Part shown: in pieces, positions 21,842 to 32,295 of the stretch
Layout of the letters: every line of letters starts with the position of its first letter
Numbering within the stretch: the first letter of the stretch is position 1
Assembly (NCBI GenBank): GCA_030068145.1
Contig: JAPJBO010000314.1
Location: forward strand, 62,001-126,000
DNA from: Diplonema papillatum
Lineage: Eukaryota; Euglenozoa; Diplonemea; Diplonemida; Diplonemidae
Length of the DNA: 64,000 nucleotides
Reading direction: 5' to 3'
Notes under the pieces: model-generated
The model's input: only the letters and a program-made list of their open reading frames with translations
Told to the model about the DNA's origin: nothing
Database searches by the model: none
Made by a program: the position numbers and the translations under genes

Positions 21842-24800
21842 CAGGGTTTTTTCTGGGGTGGGCTGGAGTGGGGATTTTCCCCACTCCAGATTCTTGGCGA
21901 AAATCTGAGTGGGCTGGAGTGGGTTTTTTTTTTCTGTTCATTGCAGCATCGCCAGAAAAGCTGCGACCCCACATCGCAACGCAATCGCTCCAGAAGTGCG
22001 AAAAAAGGGGCAGAAAAAAGAAGAGAAAGGAAGAAAGAAAAAAAGACGAGACAGGCAGGAAATGCAGCACGTGTTGACAACCAACGACGAGACCCACCTG
22101 AGAGAGTACAGAACGAGCCCCTGTGCGGCGCCGACGAAAACGAGATGACACTGGAGGAGGTTCTCAACGGCTTCGTAGTAGGTACCAGGAACCGGGATGA
22201 CAAGGCGGCAGAACGGGCATCGTGGCAACCAACAAAGACCTGCAAATCGGTACCCGACGACTACGCAAAATCGCCATCCCACCACACCTTGTCAAAAGGG
22301 TGGGCATCAGCCGAAACTACCAACATAAAGGAAAAGAAATGGTGCGGGTGTGAAGACAAACAATAACAACATAAAAAACGACGGACTGACGTTCATCGTC
22401 GGAAACACAAACAATGTCGCGGCAGGGAACACTTGCAGGGTTTTTTACGCCACTCAAACGTAAGCGCGAGGACTCGACAGGCGATGAGGCCACAGAGACA
22501 CCACCAACCCAACAAGGTGATCCACCTTCTCAGCCGACACCTGAAGTACAGCCACCGACACAACCCCCTCCTGGACCACTTCAAGCTCAGCCACCTGCCT
22601 CTGAACGCCAAGTCCCAGCAAACCAGCAGATCCTCCATAACTACATGGCTTGGTCGGCAGTGTTGTTGGAAGAGCAAGGAAAACTGCGGGGTTTGACGTG
22701 GAAGAGAACAGGGATCGGGTACCTCAAGAAAGCTGATTTCATGGCTCGAGTCCAGGAACACGACAAAGGACCGAAACGTCAGCAGCAGGCCACGCAGCAA
22801 GCACCACTGCCCGACGCCGACAAAGCATCCGAGGGCTACGACTCCGCCGCCTCGCAGGCTTCGAGAACGTCGCAGAGCTCAAAGAAGTGGCACACGAAGG
22901 TGAGCAAAAAGCAGCTGCGGTGTCAGTTTCCAGGGGTCACTGACGACGTTCTTTGGGCGGGAAAAGCAGAAGGAGAGGAGGGTTTTGAGTGGAGTGCAGA
23001 ACCGAAGACATTCATACCGGTGTCGGAACGAACTGTGCCTCCGCACGAAAGAGCGGCAGCAAGAAAGAAGAAAGAGACGAAGGACCCTGTTCAACCTATC
23101 GCTTCGTATGAGCAGTGGGATCTTGAGGTCTCGCGGTTATTGGATCAGAGCGTTGTCGTTGAAGACCTCGAAAGCTGCGTCGATGAGAAGGATGAGGATT
23201 CCGATGCGAGCGATGACTGGGCCAACGACGAACGGTTTGCAAAAGTCAAAGCTCGCTATTCGTGGCTTGTCGCGGGGCGGCACGGCTACTACTGTGCGCT
23301 GTGCCGGCACCACCGGATGCTTCTCCGAGGAATGGGGGGAAAGAAGACCGGGAGTGCTGCAGAAAAGTGGATTGAAACCCCGTTTGTGAACATGGACAAA
23401 CTCGGGGAACGATCTACGTCCCATGGGAACACCGCCTCTCACAAGGCAGCTGCAGAGGCAGAAATGCACCGATTGACCGGCGTGGGTTTGGGGGGTTTGC
23501 GAAAGGCCGCAGTGCAGGAAAACCGTCTCCAGCTCATGAAGCTGGTTTGCGTGCTCTATTTTCTCGTCAAGGAGGGGATAGCCCACACAACCAACTACGA
23601 GCCCCTGATCCGTCTCATCACCCGAACCGACACAGATCTCCGGAGCTTTGTGTCTTCCACCCGTAATGCAACCTACACGAGCACCAACATTGCCACTCAA
23701 ATCCTGGAGGCAATCGACTGGGTCCTGAGGACCGAAATTGAAGAGCGAGTGAAGAAATCGCCGTATCTCGCAATTTTGGCTGATGAGACGGAGAATGTGA
23801 AGCACCAAGAGGAACTCTCCATCTTCCTTCGTGGAACATCGGAGCGCGGGGTGTGGGACGTCTTTTGGTGCATGCTTCCATTAGATGCTGGCAAGGATGC
23901 CGCAAGTGTCACTAAGCAGCTCATCAAGCGCCTGCGGTACCGTCTCCCACCAGAGGAACTCGCTCAGGACGCGGCGGTGCCGCCCTTGGGGGCCCCTGTT
24001 CCCGCAGAAAAGTTCGTGGCGATTGCACTTGATGGCACGAATACCATGAGCGGTGAGTTTGGAGGGGTTCAGGCAAGGCTGAAGTGGGAGTACAATGCCT
24101 TCGCTGTGTACGTGTGGTGCAGTTCTCACAAACTGCAACTGGCAGTTGTCTGGGCTGCCATGCTCACCTTTGACGTTCTCAGTTGTGTCAACAGCCTGAG
24201 GGACTTGTTCTTCTTCCTCAGGGCGAGTACACAAAGGATGGGACGGTACCGCGACACCATCCAGGAGGTGAGGGAAAAGGAAAGGTTCAGCCGAATGCCG
24301 AACAAAGTCTTGGTTAAAAGCGGTGATACAAGATGGTTGACTAACGAGAGATCGGCTGCTGTGACCCTTCGCACGTGGCCAGCCATTTACGAAACAATCG
24401 AAGACCTCCGGGCAGAGTCCGGAGACGCTCTTTCGACTGGGCTTGTCACACGGTTGCTGTCCCCGGCATTCATTGCGTCCCTCTTCCTCTTGCGTGAAAT
24501 CTTTGGGATTGTCTGTCCTCTTTCCCTGCAGCTACAAAAGGGGGCCTCCGCTCTCATCGGTGTTTCCCGACAAGTTGAAGTTGTAATCAGTTCCATCACT
24601 GCCATCAAAGACCTCGCTCCCCCGACCCTGGACCCCCAGTCCATCCAGCCTGCCGACATTGGCTACCACACGTGGCCGCTGTACTACAATTGGTACATAT
24701 CCGAGCACGCAAGCGGGAAGACAGTCGGCAAGCAATCGTGGTCCCTTTACCATGCTGCGACTGGAAAGGTTTACTGTGAGAAGCTAGTCGAGCAGCTCAA

Positions 24801-25690
24801 AACCCGGTTCAAGGATTACGGTATCGTGAGTGTGCTGGCTCTCTTTGACCCAAAGTACGCGTTCGGACACGACTGCGATAGTGATGCAGCATTGATCGAC
24901 ACTTTCGTTGAACACTTCACAACGTGCAAAACGGTCCAAGTGACAGGAAAAGAGGACAGACATTTCCAGCCGATGTGGAGTGCTGCCCAGGGTCGGGGTG
25001 TGAAGCACGAGCTACCCCAATTGCTCAAGACCATTCAGATGACCAAGGAAAGGTGCACAGATCCCGAGGCTTTCAGCTTTCAGGATGCCTTGCTTTATGC
25101 CATGAAGCACGAGGCGCAAGCACTCCCACGTGCAGTCTCCGCCATGCGGTTGGTCGCCACTTATCCCTCAGGGACGAGTGCTGTTGAGCGATCATTCAGT
25201 GTTCTCAAAGACACCCTGGATCTTTTAAGGAACCGGCTCACGAGCGGACATTTGGATATGATCCTGCGCATCCGTATCGAGGGTCCACCAGAGCTTTCGA
25301 TGGTCTTTTTGGAGAAGGTTGTTGACCGTTTTGTCGAGATGGTCCCGAGCCGTCGCCTAAACTTTGTGCAGGCAAAGGCCAATTCTGCATAGTGGGATCT
25401 GTCCCAGGTTGTTCCACGACTATCATTCCTAAATGCAGCACCCGTTTTTTTGTGACACAACCCTCGTTCACTCCCTTCCTGCTGTGGCAACTGAACCCAT
25501 GTGAAGACAACGAACTAACCGGCCTAATAGGCACCAGGAGAACGTCGAACTAAGCTGCCTTGGGGGGAAAGCCCGCAGCCAGCACCACAAAGCGCAATTT
25601 GCGTGGATTGCTGGGCAATTCGGCTCTGAAAACGCGTCGAAAAGTTTTCCCACTCCAGCTCGAAAATTTGAAATCCTAGACACAACCCTG
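21842..25690 (+). mobile_element. hAT-superfamily DNA transposon
   Basis: The left tip CAGGGTTTTTTCTGGGGTGG and the right tip (reverse complement CAGGGTTGTGTCTAGGATTT) share a 7-bp perfect start and partial similarity beyond. GCTGGAGTGGG recurs just inside both ends, and near the left end it forms a perfect hairpin (CTGGAGTGGGGA / TCCCCACTCCAG, 21863-21889). CTTATCC lies next to both tips, one base away on the left and two on the right, so the expected 8-bp duplication is imperfect. The transposase ORF is intact. Confidence 0.7.
22414..25392 (+). CDS. hAT transposase (TTF/ZMYM type), 992 aa
   Basis: Intact single-exon ORF. Residues 4-11, QGTLAGFF, match the PCNA-interacting (PIP-box) pattern QxxLxxFF. 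A basic/disordered stretch follows, then a TTF-type zinc-finger region (~285-355: WLVAGRHGYYCALCRHH ... TSHGNTASHKAA). The catalytic core shows ILADETENVKHQEELSIFLR (first Asp, ~456), ALDGTNTMSGEFGGVQA (second Asp, ~540) and WCSSHKLQLAVV. The C-terminal hAT dimerisation region contains SGTSAVERSFSVLK (catalytic Glu, ~925) and LLRNRLTSGHLDMILRIRIE. All hAT hallmarks are present and uninterrupted, so it may be active or only recently silenced. An upstream exon cannot be excluded; the ATG after AACA at 22410 is a good start. Confidence 0.92.
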   Translation: MSRQGTLAGFFTPLKRKREDSTGDEATETPPTQQGDPPSQPTPEVQPPTQPPPGPLQAQPPASERQVPANQQILHNYMAWSAVLLEEQGKLRGLTWKRTGIGYLKKADFMARVQEHDKGPKRQQQATQQAPLPDADKASEGYDSAASQASRTSQSSKKWHTKVSKKQLRCQFPGVTDDVLWAGKAEGEEGFEWSAEPKTFIPVSERTVPPHERAAARKKKETKDPVQPIASYEQWDLEVSRLLDQSVVVEDLESCVDEKDEDSDASDDWANDERFAKVKARYSWLVAGRHGYYCALCRHHRMLLRGMGGKKTGSAAEKWIETPFVNMDKLGERSTSHGNTASHKAAAEAEMHRLTGVGLGGLRKAAVQENRLQLMKLVCVLYFLVKEGIAHTTNYEPLIRLITRTDTDLRSFVSSTRNATYTSTNIATQILEAIDWVLRTEIEERVKKSPYLAILADETENVKHQEELSIFLRGTSERGVWDVFWCMLPLDAGKDAASVTKQLIKRLRYRLPPEELAQDAAVPPLGAPVPAEKFVAIALDGTNTMSGEFGGVQARLKWEYNAFAVYVWCSSHKLQLAVVWAAMLTFDVLSCVNSLRDLFFFLRASTQRMGRYRDTIQEVREKERFSRMPNKVLVKSGDTRWLTNERSAAVTLRTWPAIYETIEDLRAESGDALSTGLVTRLLSPAFIASLFLLREIFGIVCPLSLQLQKGASALIGVSRQVEVVISSITAIKDLAPPTLDPQSIQPADIGYHTWPLYYNWYISEHASGKTVGKQSWSLYHAATGKVYCEKLVEQLKTRFKDYGIVSVLALFDPKYAFGHDCDSDAALIDTFVEHFTTCKTVQVTGKEDRHFQPMWSAAQGRGVKHELPQLLKTIQMTKERCTDPEAFSFQDALLYAMKHEAQALPRAVSAMRLVATYPSGTSAVERSFSVLKDTLDLLRNRLTSGHLDMILRIRIEGPPELSMVFLEKVVDRFVEMVPSRRLNFVQAKANSA

Positions 25691-25787
25691 AACTTATCCC
25701 TCAAAAAAAAAGTTTCAAAAGCGAACTTTCACTCTAAAAAACTTTTCACTCTAAAACTTCTTACCTCGTGTAACCAGTGTACGGTGT

Positions 25788-25883
25788 AACCACCACTCAG
25801 AGCACAAAGGATATCTTCCCTTAACGACGAAGGTCACCCGGAGACTTTGAAACCCCGGAGTTTCAAGCGAACTTTCACTCTAA
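25788..25883 (+). repeat. Interspersed repeat family H, copy 2
   Basis: Near-identical to 7548-7645 (ACCACCACTCAGAGCACAAA ... AAGCGAACTTTCACTCT), lacking GATGT in the middle. Confidence 0.75.
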
Positions 25884-25920
25884 AACCAGCACCAACCAAC
25901 AACGACCCTCACCCACCCAG

Positions 25921-26405
25921 GTTTTTTTGGCTAGGCTAGCTAAAGTGAGAAAAAGAGTGAAAGAGTACGAACAGTAGTGAGTAGAGAAGAGAACGAGTGT
26001 AAAAGAAGTTGGCGGTAGCACAAACTACCGGGCCAGCGGAGACCACCGCAAAAAGATCTCTAATGTTTCCTTATCCCCAGGGCTTACGCTCCGTTTTCGG
26101 TCTCAGAGAAAATACGTGTGGTCCACGTGTGGGCGCTTATGGTTAGAGGGGAAAAAAAACCTTTCCCCTCATGTGCGACGGCAAAAAAATAGCGTCGCTA
26201 CTGGACTTGCCGACACCTGTGGGCCTAGACTCCCCTGCATGTGTCCCAATAAATCAAAATCCACATGTGGTACCTGTGGATCCACACGTGGGGGAACAAA
26301 ATCCAAAAAGAATTAACGTGTGGAAATCCACACGTTCCACACGTGGAGCGTAAGCCCTGCTTATCCCTCAAAACAAGCACCAATAACAACGTCACCCCAC
26401 CCCAG
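25921..26405 (+). repeat. GT...AG-bounded repeat unit ending at the exon 2 splice acceptor
   Basis: Without the nested miniature hAT and one target copy the unit is ~195 bp. It begins GTTTTTTTGGCTAGGCTAGC directly after CACCCACCCAG and ends CACCCCACCCCAG, the acceptor of VPS10 exon 2. Related units are at 43105-43254 and 43255-43412, sharing AGTAGTGAGTAGAGAA, GAGTGTAAAAGAA and TTATCCCTCAAAAC. The tail of another unit (AAAACCAGCACCAACCAACAAC) ends at 25920. Confidence 0.55.
26078..26359. mobile_element. 282-bp miniature hAT element
   Basis: Perfect 15-bp terminal inverted repeats: CAGGGCTTACGCTCC (26078-26092) and GGAGCGTAAGCCCTG (26345-26359). A perfect 8-bp target duplication, CTTATCCC, lies at 26070-26077 and 26360-26367, diagnostic of the hAT superfamily. 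The paralogous empty site (CCTTATCCCTCAAAAC with one CTTATCCC) is at 43398-43405. The interior is rich in CCACACGTGG-type motifs, typical of subterminal transposase sites. No ORF of note. Confidence 0.93.
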
Positions 26406-26882
26406 GTGTTCGTGGTGGCCCACCACGCGGACTGCGCGAAGGGACTGCAGGCCCCGTGGGGCAAGATGTATCAGTCGGACCGGTCTGGCGAGTACTACTC
26501 GCTCTGCGTCGAGAACGTGCGGTGGAACGTCGCGACCCGGAAGGCGGACTTGCACCCGGTTGGTGGCATGGACGGGGTTTACATCACGGCGGTGTCGCTG
26601 TTCCGTAATGGGACCGACAACGTCCTGGAAGAGGAATGCGCCGCCTGCGACTCGGCGGAGGCGTGCGCGAGGGTCTGCCGCTTCAAGTCGATCATCTCGT
26701 GGGACAACGGCGAGGCCGGGTCGTGGGTGGAACTCAATCCGCCGGCGGACGCGGCGGCAGACGCGTGCGCGGGTTGCAAGCTGCAGCTCCACGACGAAGC
26801 GACGGACGACTGGAGGGTGTCCGCGATCAAGTCAAAGGAGGACTCCCCGGGGCTGATCATCGGCGTCGGCAACGTCGGCGAA
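26406..26882 (+). CDS. VPS10: VPS10-like receptor, exon 2
   Basis: Phase 0 on both sides (AG 26404-26405, GT 26883-26884), 159 codons. It begins VFVVAHHADC and continues with YYSLCVENVRWN, MDGVYITAVSLFRNG (compare RGVYITS in animal sortilins), ISWDNGEAGSWVEL, CKLQLHDEATDDW and PGLIIGVGNVGE. This is the order found in the middle of the VPS10 domain. Six cysteines in the central loop (EECAACDSAEACARVC) are more than in animal sortilin. Confidence 0.9.
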
Positions 26883-26905
26883 GTGTGTACCTCCTTCTTT
26901 TTTTA

Positions 26906-27170
26906 TTGAGTGGGATAACCACGCAGTCTTTTTCCCTCCGAGGTTTGATTGTCGCAAACGAATCCCCGTGTGCAGCGGGCGGTGCCCACGGCACACGGCA
27001 CCAAGCATCCATGCGGAGCATCAAGCTCGTGTAACAGCCAGCGCACACGTATCAGGCTGCCACACAAACCCACATCATCGCACACACACACGTATCAGGT
27101 TACCACACAACGCACATACACCCTCTCCGGTAGCTCCGGTCCGCTGACCTCCGCGGCCTTTTTTGAAAAG
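26906..27170 (+). repeat. Interspersed repeat family D, copy 1
   Basis: TTGAGTGGGATAACCACGCA through TGACCTCCGCGGCC. The second copy is at 44816-45066, inside a foldback element. It starts 24 bp after the exon 2 donor. Confidence 0.85.
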
Positions 27171-27769
27171 TTCCTGTTGACAACTTGTGTCAGACTAGCC
27201 CACCCGGGGGTGGTTGATTCCTTCAGGCAGAGTCTCCCCGTCCTGAGCTTTGTTTGGGTCCAAGATGATGGGCGCCCTTCGGCTATTTATTTCTCTTTCC
27301 CTCTTTCTCATACTTTTCATTTTATTGGGTTGCGTCTTCCCTCACTCTAAGCGTCTTAAAAGGTCCTATTGATGCCGAAACCAAATGGAAATAATATAAA
27401 ATGGAAAAGGCAAATCTTCTTTTTTATTAGTACATCGGAACATTTCCGGAACAACGGTTGCACATGAAGGAGAAAACGAAGCCAACGAAAAGTGCTAATA
27501 CAGGAACCCCCCCAGCGAGGTTTATACCCTGTACACGCGAAGAACAAGAAACTTTTGCCTTATCATTTTCATCACCTTTGGTCAGTTGATGCTGATCGTC
27601 CATTGCTTCGTTTATCAGTAGCCCCAACTCCGGAAATGTTCCTTTTTGTATAAGCAACCTGCTTTGTAGGAAATGCTTGAGGTGACTGCCAGTTGCGATG
27701 GATCAAAGGAGGTAGGTAAATCTGGGTTAAGTGGCGGGCGTAAGCGTTCCAGAGCACAAGGCAGTCCCT

Positions 27770-29700
27770 CGAGTATTTTTGTCGTATTCGTCGTATAGCA
27801 CGAGTCTCTTTTGTTGTGAGAGTCTGTCTTGTCGTCTTCGAGTCTGGTTGTCGTAGTGTGGTACTCATTTGCTTGCAAATGACTCCCCACGAACGCAACA
27901 AGAAGACGGGTTGTCGTGTGTTGTCGTGTAAACGCAACAAGAAGACGGGTTGTCGTGTTTTGTCGTGTAAACGCAACAAAAAGACGGTTTGTCGTGTTTT
28001 GTCGTGTAAACGCAACAAGAAGACGGTTTGTCGTGTTTTGTCGTGTAAACGCAACAAGAAGACGGGTTGTCGTGTTTTGTCGTGTGAAAATCTGTTTTGT
28101 TGTAAGATTCGGTCTTGTCACACCTTCTTCTTTTTCATTTTTACAAAACATGAAATGTTGGAGGAAATGAGAAGCTCGTCGCCGCAAACCGTGGCGTTTT
28201 CACTTGCGTCCTGAATCCAGCTTTACGTAAAAAAAAACGATCAGGCACTGCGTTCAACGAAAAATTGTATTCGTCGTATAACAAGTCGGAAAAGGTCGCG
28301 TTGGCAGAACCGGTGAAGATGATAATTGTCACAGGGTTGGTGAAATGAAAGCGAGAATGTGGGGTAAGCCCTGATTATTAGATTCACGGTTAAACGAAGC
28401 TAGCGCACAAGGTTTGCCTGATCTCGCACATACTCTGTTTTGTTGTAAGAGTCTGTCCTGTCGTCTTCGAGTCTGTTTTGTCGTGTTTTGTCGTGTAAAA
28501 GTCTGTTTTGTTGTAGGACTCTGTCTTGTCGTATAAGAGTCTGTTTTGTCGTCTTTGAGTCTGTTTTGTCGAGTTTAGTCGTGTAAAAGTCTGTTTTGTT
28601 GTGTCGGAGTGTGTTTTGTCGTAGTAGAGGACCTCTCGCGGTGGTAGAACGGTTGCTTCGTCTCCTCAGCCCGTGTCGCGTGTGCCTGATAATTCTGTTC
28701 CCGGGGTGCTACAAAGAACTGGCGGCAAAACATGAAAGTGCGTTTTTTTTTCTTTCGCAAAACCTATTGTTGGCGTCAGATACCGAGCTTCGGAGCCCAC
28801 TGAGGGTAGGAAAGAAAATATCGGATTCGAAGCAGTTCAAAAACGCTCTCGGACCAAGAAAACGACCCGGGTTGACCATCCAGATGGTTTCTTCCATATT
28901 TGAACGGTCGCCAGGAGAATGCCGGATATACCGGCCATCTATGAAGAGTCTGTTTTGTTGTGAGAGTCTGTCTTGTCGTCTTCGAGTCTGTTTTGTCGTG
29001 TTTTGTCGTGTAAAAGTCTGTTTTGTTGTAAGACTCTGTCTTGTCGTATAAGAGTTTGTTTTGTCATCTTCGAGTCTGTTTTGTCGAGTTTAGTCTGTTT
29101 TGTTGTGTCGGAGTGTGTTTTGTCGTAGTAGAGGACCTCTCGCGGTGGTAGAAGGGTTGCTTCGTCTCCTCAGCCCGTGTCGCGTGTGCCTGATAATTCT
29201 GTTCCCGGGGTGCTACAAAGAACTGGCGACCCCCTCGATGGCAAAACATGAAAGTGCGTTTTTTTTTTCTTCGCAAAACCTAATGTTGGCGTCAGATATC
29301 GAGCTTCGGAGCCCACTGAGGGTAGGAATGAAAATATCGGATTCGAAGCAGTTCAAAAACGCTCTCGGACCAGGAAAACGACCCGGGGTTGACCATCCAG
29401 ACGAGCTCACCCGCCGGCCAGAGCGCCCGCTGCAGCACCAACTCCGGTGCCGCCACTCACTGTAGCAGAGCCGCAACCTGCAGCGCGCCTCCGGAGCGAC
29501 TTACGCCCGCCGTAGCAGTGCGAAGAGAAGTGAGGAGACCGGAAACTCCCCGGAGCGATGGTCCCTGCACTCCAACTCGTCTCTCTCTCTCCAGATGGTT
29601 TCTTCCATATTTGAACGGTCGCCAGGAGAATGCCGGATATACCGGCCATCTATGAAGAGTCTGTTTTGTCGTGTAAGAGTCTGGTTTGTCGTATCACAAG
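27770..29700 (+). repeat. GTCTGTTTTGTCGTG satellite region with a 38-bp array and a duplication
   Basis: 27890-28085 is a ~38-bp array (AACGCAACAAGAAGACGGGT, TGTCGTGTTTTGTCGTGT). A family E copy lies at 28125-28262. 28430-29660 carries short GTCTGTTTTGTCG repeats and a ~370-bp segment present twice (28590-28950 and 29094-29660). The second copy has an extra 190 bp (about 29402-29591) flanked by CCAGA on both sides; part of it (CACTGTAGCAGAGCCGC) recurs at 39012-39028. No gene seen. Confidence 0.75.
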
Positions 29701-31375
29701 ACGCCAAACCTCCTTCTTTTGGTGTCACGGGATAAGCCGGCAGCCGCTGCTTAACGGGAAAGTGCATGCTAATCCATGTGGTTCATGTACTTAAAAGAAC
29801 TCAATGCTTAACGGTTTATCACGTGGGTGGCCCTGAGATTACCCCCTCAGGTGACACCACTTTATCTTTAGCAATACTTCAACCTTCTTGGAAACTTACT
29901 ATCATAAAGGGGGGGGGGGGGGGTCGAATAATAACAGTTATTTGACACACGTCTGGCTGTCTAAAAACACTGCCACTATTTGATCCTGCCACTGTTCGGC
30001 TACCCGGAACTTTTTTTTATTTGTCGACAAATCGAATACCGTATTTGTAAAAAAGACGTGCCGGAAAAGTCACTGAACTTTCCCCCAGAGCCCGCGGGTA
30101 CATCTTTTTTCCGGTACGTCTTATTTCCGGTACATAATAATTCTGAAAGATCTCGGAGGGGCTATTTTCCCCTACCACTGGCGTTCGACTTCATACGCCC
30201 TCTCCGCTTCCTCTTTCGGAGCCTCGCTTACACTTCTCTAGATACGCCGGCCACCCGCCGTGCTGCCGTGGCGCTCTGGCAATCCGCATCAGCACAAGAG
30301 AACACGACGAGTATCGAATTTATTACTGGGCGCGGTTCAACCGTTTTGCCTGTGACCCGTCGAACATGGCTCCCTCGTGCACACATCATTTTGTTGGGGG
30401 GGTTTTTTGGCAGTGTGGGCGGTGGGCCGGTGGTGCGGTGTGCTGGTTCGATGCACTGAGTTGTCGTTTTTTGGAGTGTTTCTCGCTGGTCCACGTTGCA
30501 GACCTTTTTCGACGATGTTGTTGCTCGAGATCAGCTCCGATGAAGAGATCTGCAGAAAATAGACCCGGGGACCAAAGTTTATGTACGTGGTTCGTCCCGC
30601 CAGAGTTCGAGATGTGGGTCCATGTGGAATGGTGATCGTGGAAATCAAAATCCATTTCGGTTTTCTTGTTACGCTGCCTGTCAGGTGACATCATCAATTC
30701 CCCGAGTTCCGGGGGTTTCACCACTTGCCCCGACGTGGCAACATGATTGCGCTGGCAGTTTTGACCTTTTTGGCGTGAATCTACGGTGCAAAGTCTTGCC
30801 AATTCGCGGTGTAGATTCCATACCCGCTGCCCTGAACATTGGACCCACAAACCACGCACATACTATTTGTTTCCTGGGTCCATTTTCCACGAATCTCTGA
30901 ATCGGAGCAGAACGCGTGGACCAGCGAGAAAATCTCCCAACAAAGGAATTGATGGCGCACCGGTGCGGAGGTCGGTGCAGCCCACACTATATCCACAACG
31001 ACACTGCATTGGTGAGCACTGCATTGGTGAGTCCATGCGGAGCTACGAGCCGGCCCACGGTTTGTTAGTCTTGTGGAGACCTCGTGTTGTTCCTGCGCGG
31101 GAGGCATCTGCCACAACTTCATCTGCCGTGACCTGTTCAGCCAGCAAGATCCGCTGAGCTGGCAGGATTGGGGCAGCAGCGGAATCGTGAAAAAAACACG
31201 CAGCATATTGTAGTGTTGCGTCTTGATTTGATCCTGGATGTGGCTGTTGCAGGAAAGGCAGTTGAGCAAGCACTCTCTATGACAAATTCCAGCAGAACCC
31301 AACCAAGCGGAAAAGTCACAAAGTTTTTCCCTGAGGCCCGCGGGTACATCTTTTTTCCGGTACCTACCCCCCCCC

Positions 31376-31939
31376 GTGTTTAAGATCGCGTTTTTCCGTG
31401 TTTACGATCGCCCCCCAAAAAAACCGATCTTATACACGGGGGGGGACGATCTTAAACACGGGGGGGGACAAAAACACCCCAAAAAATTTTTTTCCGCTGC
31501 GCGGGGCCCCCCCCCCCACCCCTCTGTCGACGACATTCCGTGGGGTGACGTTTACCTCGCGGCCTTTGTCCGGATCCCCCGGAATGCCCACGACATGACT
31601 GTCCGTGCCCCGTCACCCTCCATGGTGCTTCCTACTCAGGATCGGCTACCCGACTTGCCTGCACCCCCAGGTTCAGCCGGTAATTTGATGAGCCGGCAGT
31701 CGGAAGGATCACCTGACTCCTTCTGCCCCTTTGGTAATTCGCTACCCTGCCCGCCCTTGCCGGACTCCCAATGTCTGACACCGCATGGTCAGTTGTTTGA
31801 ACAGCAGTTAACAGGTTCCCCGGTGCTGCGATGTCAGCACTGCTCCGTCGAATGCACGAAGGATGGCCAGACGTTCCAAGGTCTGAGGGGACTCCGCGCG
31901 CATGAGAGACGTTGCCACCTCGCGGGTGTGAGATTCTGA
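31376..31939 (+). CDS. Hypothetical ORF with a C2H2-like zinc finger
   Basis: The 187-codon frame starts in the terminal repeat of the element, so its first ~50 residues are unlikely to be real; the ATG at 31595 (MTVRAPSPSM) is a better start. The C-terminal part has LRCQHCSVEC ... GLRGLRAHERRCH, a C2H2-type finger like those preceding transposase or retroelement coding regions. It lies on the opposite strand to the transposase relic. Confidence 0.35.
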   Translation: MFKIAFFRVYDRPPKKPILYTGGDDLKHGGGQKHPKKFFSAARGPPPHPSVDDIPWGDVYLAAFVRIPRNAHDMTVRAPSPSMVLPTQDRLPDLPAPPGSAGNLMSRQSEGSPDSFCPFGNSLPCPPLPDSQCLTPHGQLFEQQLTGSPVLRCQHCSVECTKDGQTFQGLRGLRAHERRCHLAGVRF

Positions 31940-32295
31940 TCCGCGTCGTTTGAGCCTCATCGGATTCTTGATTGCTGGCTGGTCTATGTTTCACTCCGCA
32001 CCCGTTTACCCTGACTAACGGGAAAAACTCGAAGTGTCTGTACGAGTGAACGCACACTAACATGAGAGGATGAAGGCACGTATATGCCGCCTGGCCCTGT
32101 GCTAGGCGTAGTTTGAGGTTGTACTTATTTCCGAACAACCTACCACGAGCTTATCCACCCACACCCCCATTTTTCCCCTTTCTTTTTATTTACTTTTTCC
32201 CGCCCGATGTCGCTGATGACTAACGGACCGTCGGACCCGTCCCAACGGGGGTGCTTATGGAAGCTGCAATGAAGGCTTAGACCGGTACGGGCTAC

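Larger units (their letters stand above)
21440..26405 (+). other. VPS10 gene intron 1
   Basis: 4966 bp, GT-AG, phase 0. It holds a hAT transposon (21842-25690), a family H repeat (25788-25883) and a GT...AG-bounded repeat unit with a nested miniature hAT (25921-26405). Near 21687-21715 a ~28-bp stretch (TCGACATACCCTTGGACTGG) duplicates exon 1 sequence at 21112-21137. Confidence 0.8.
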
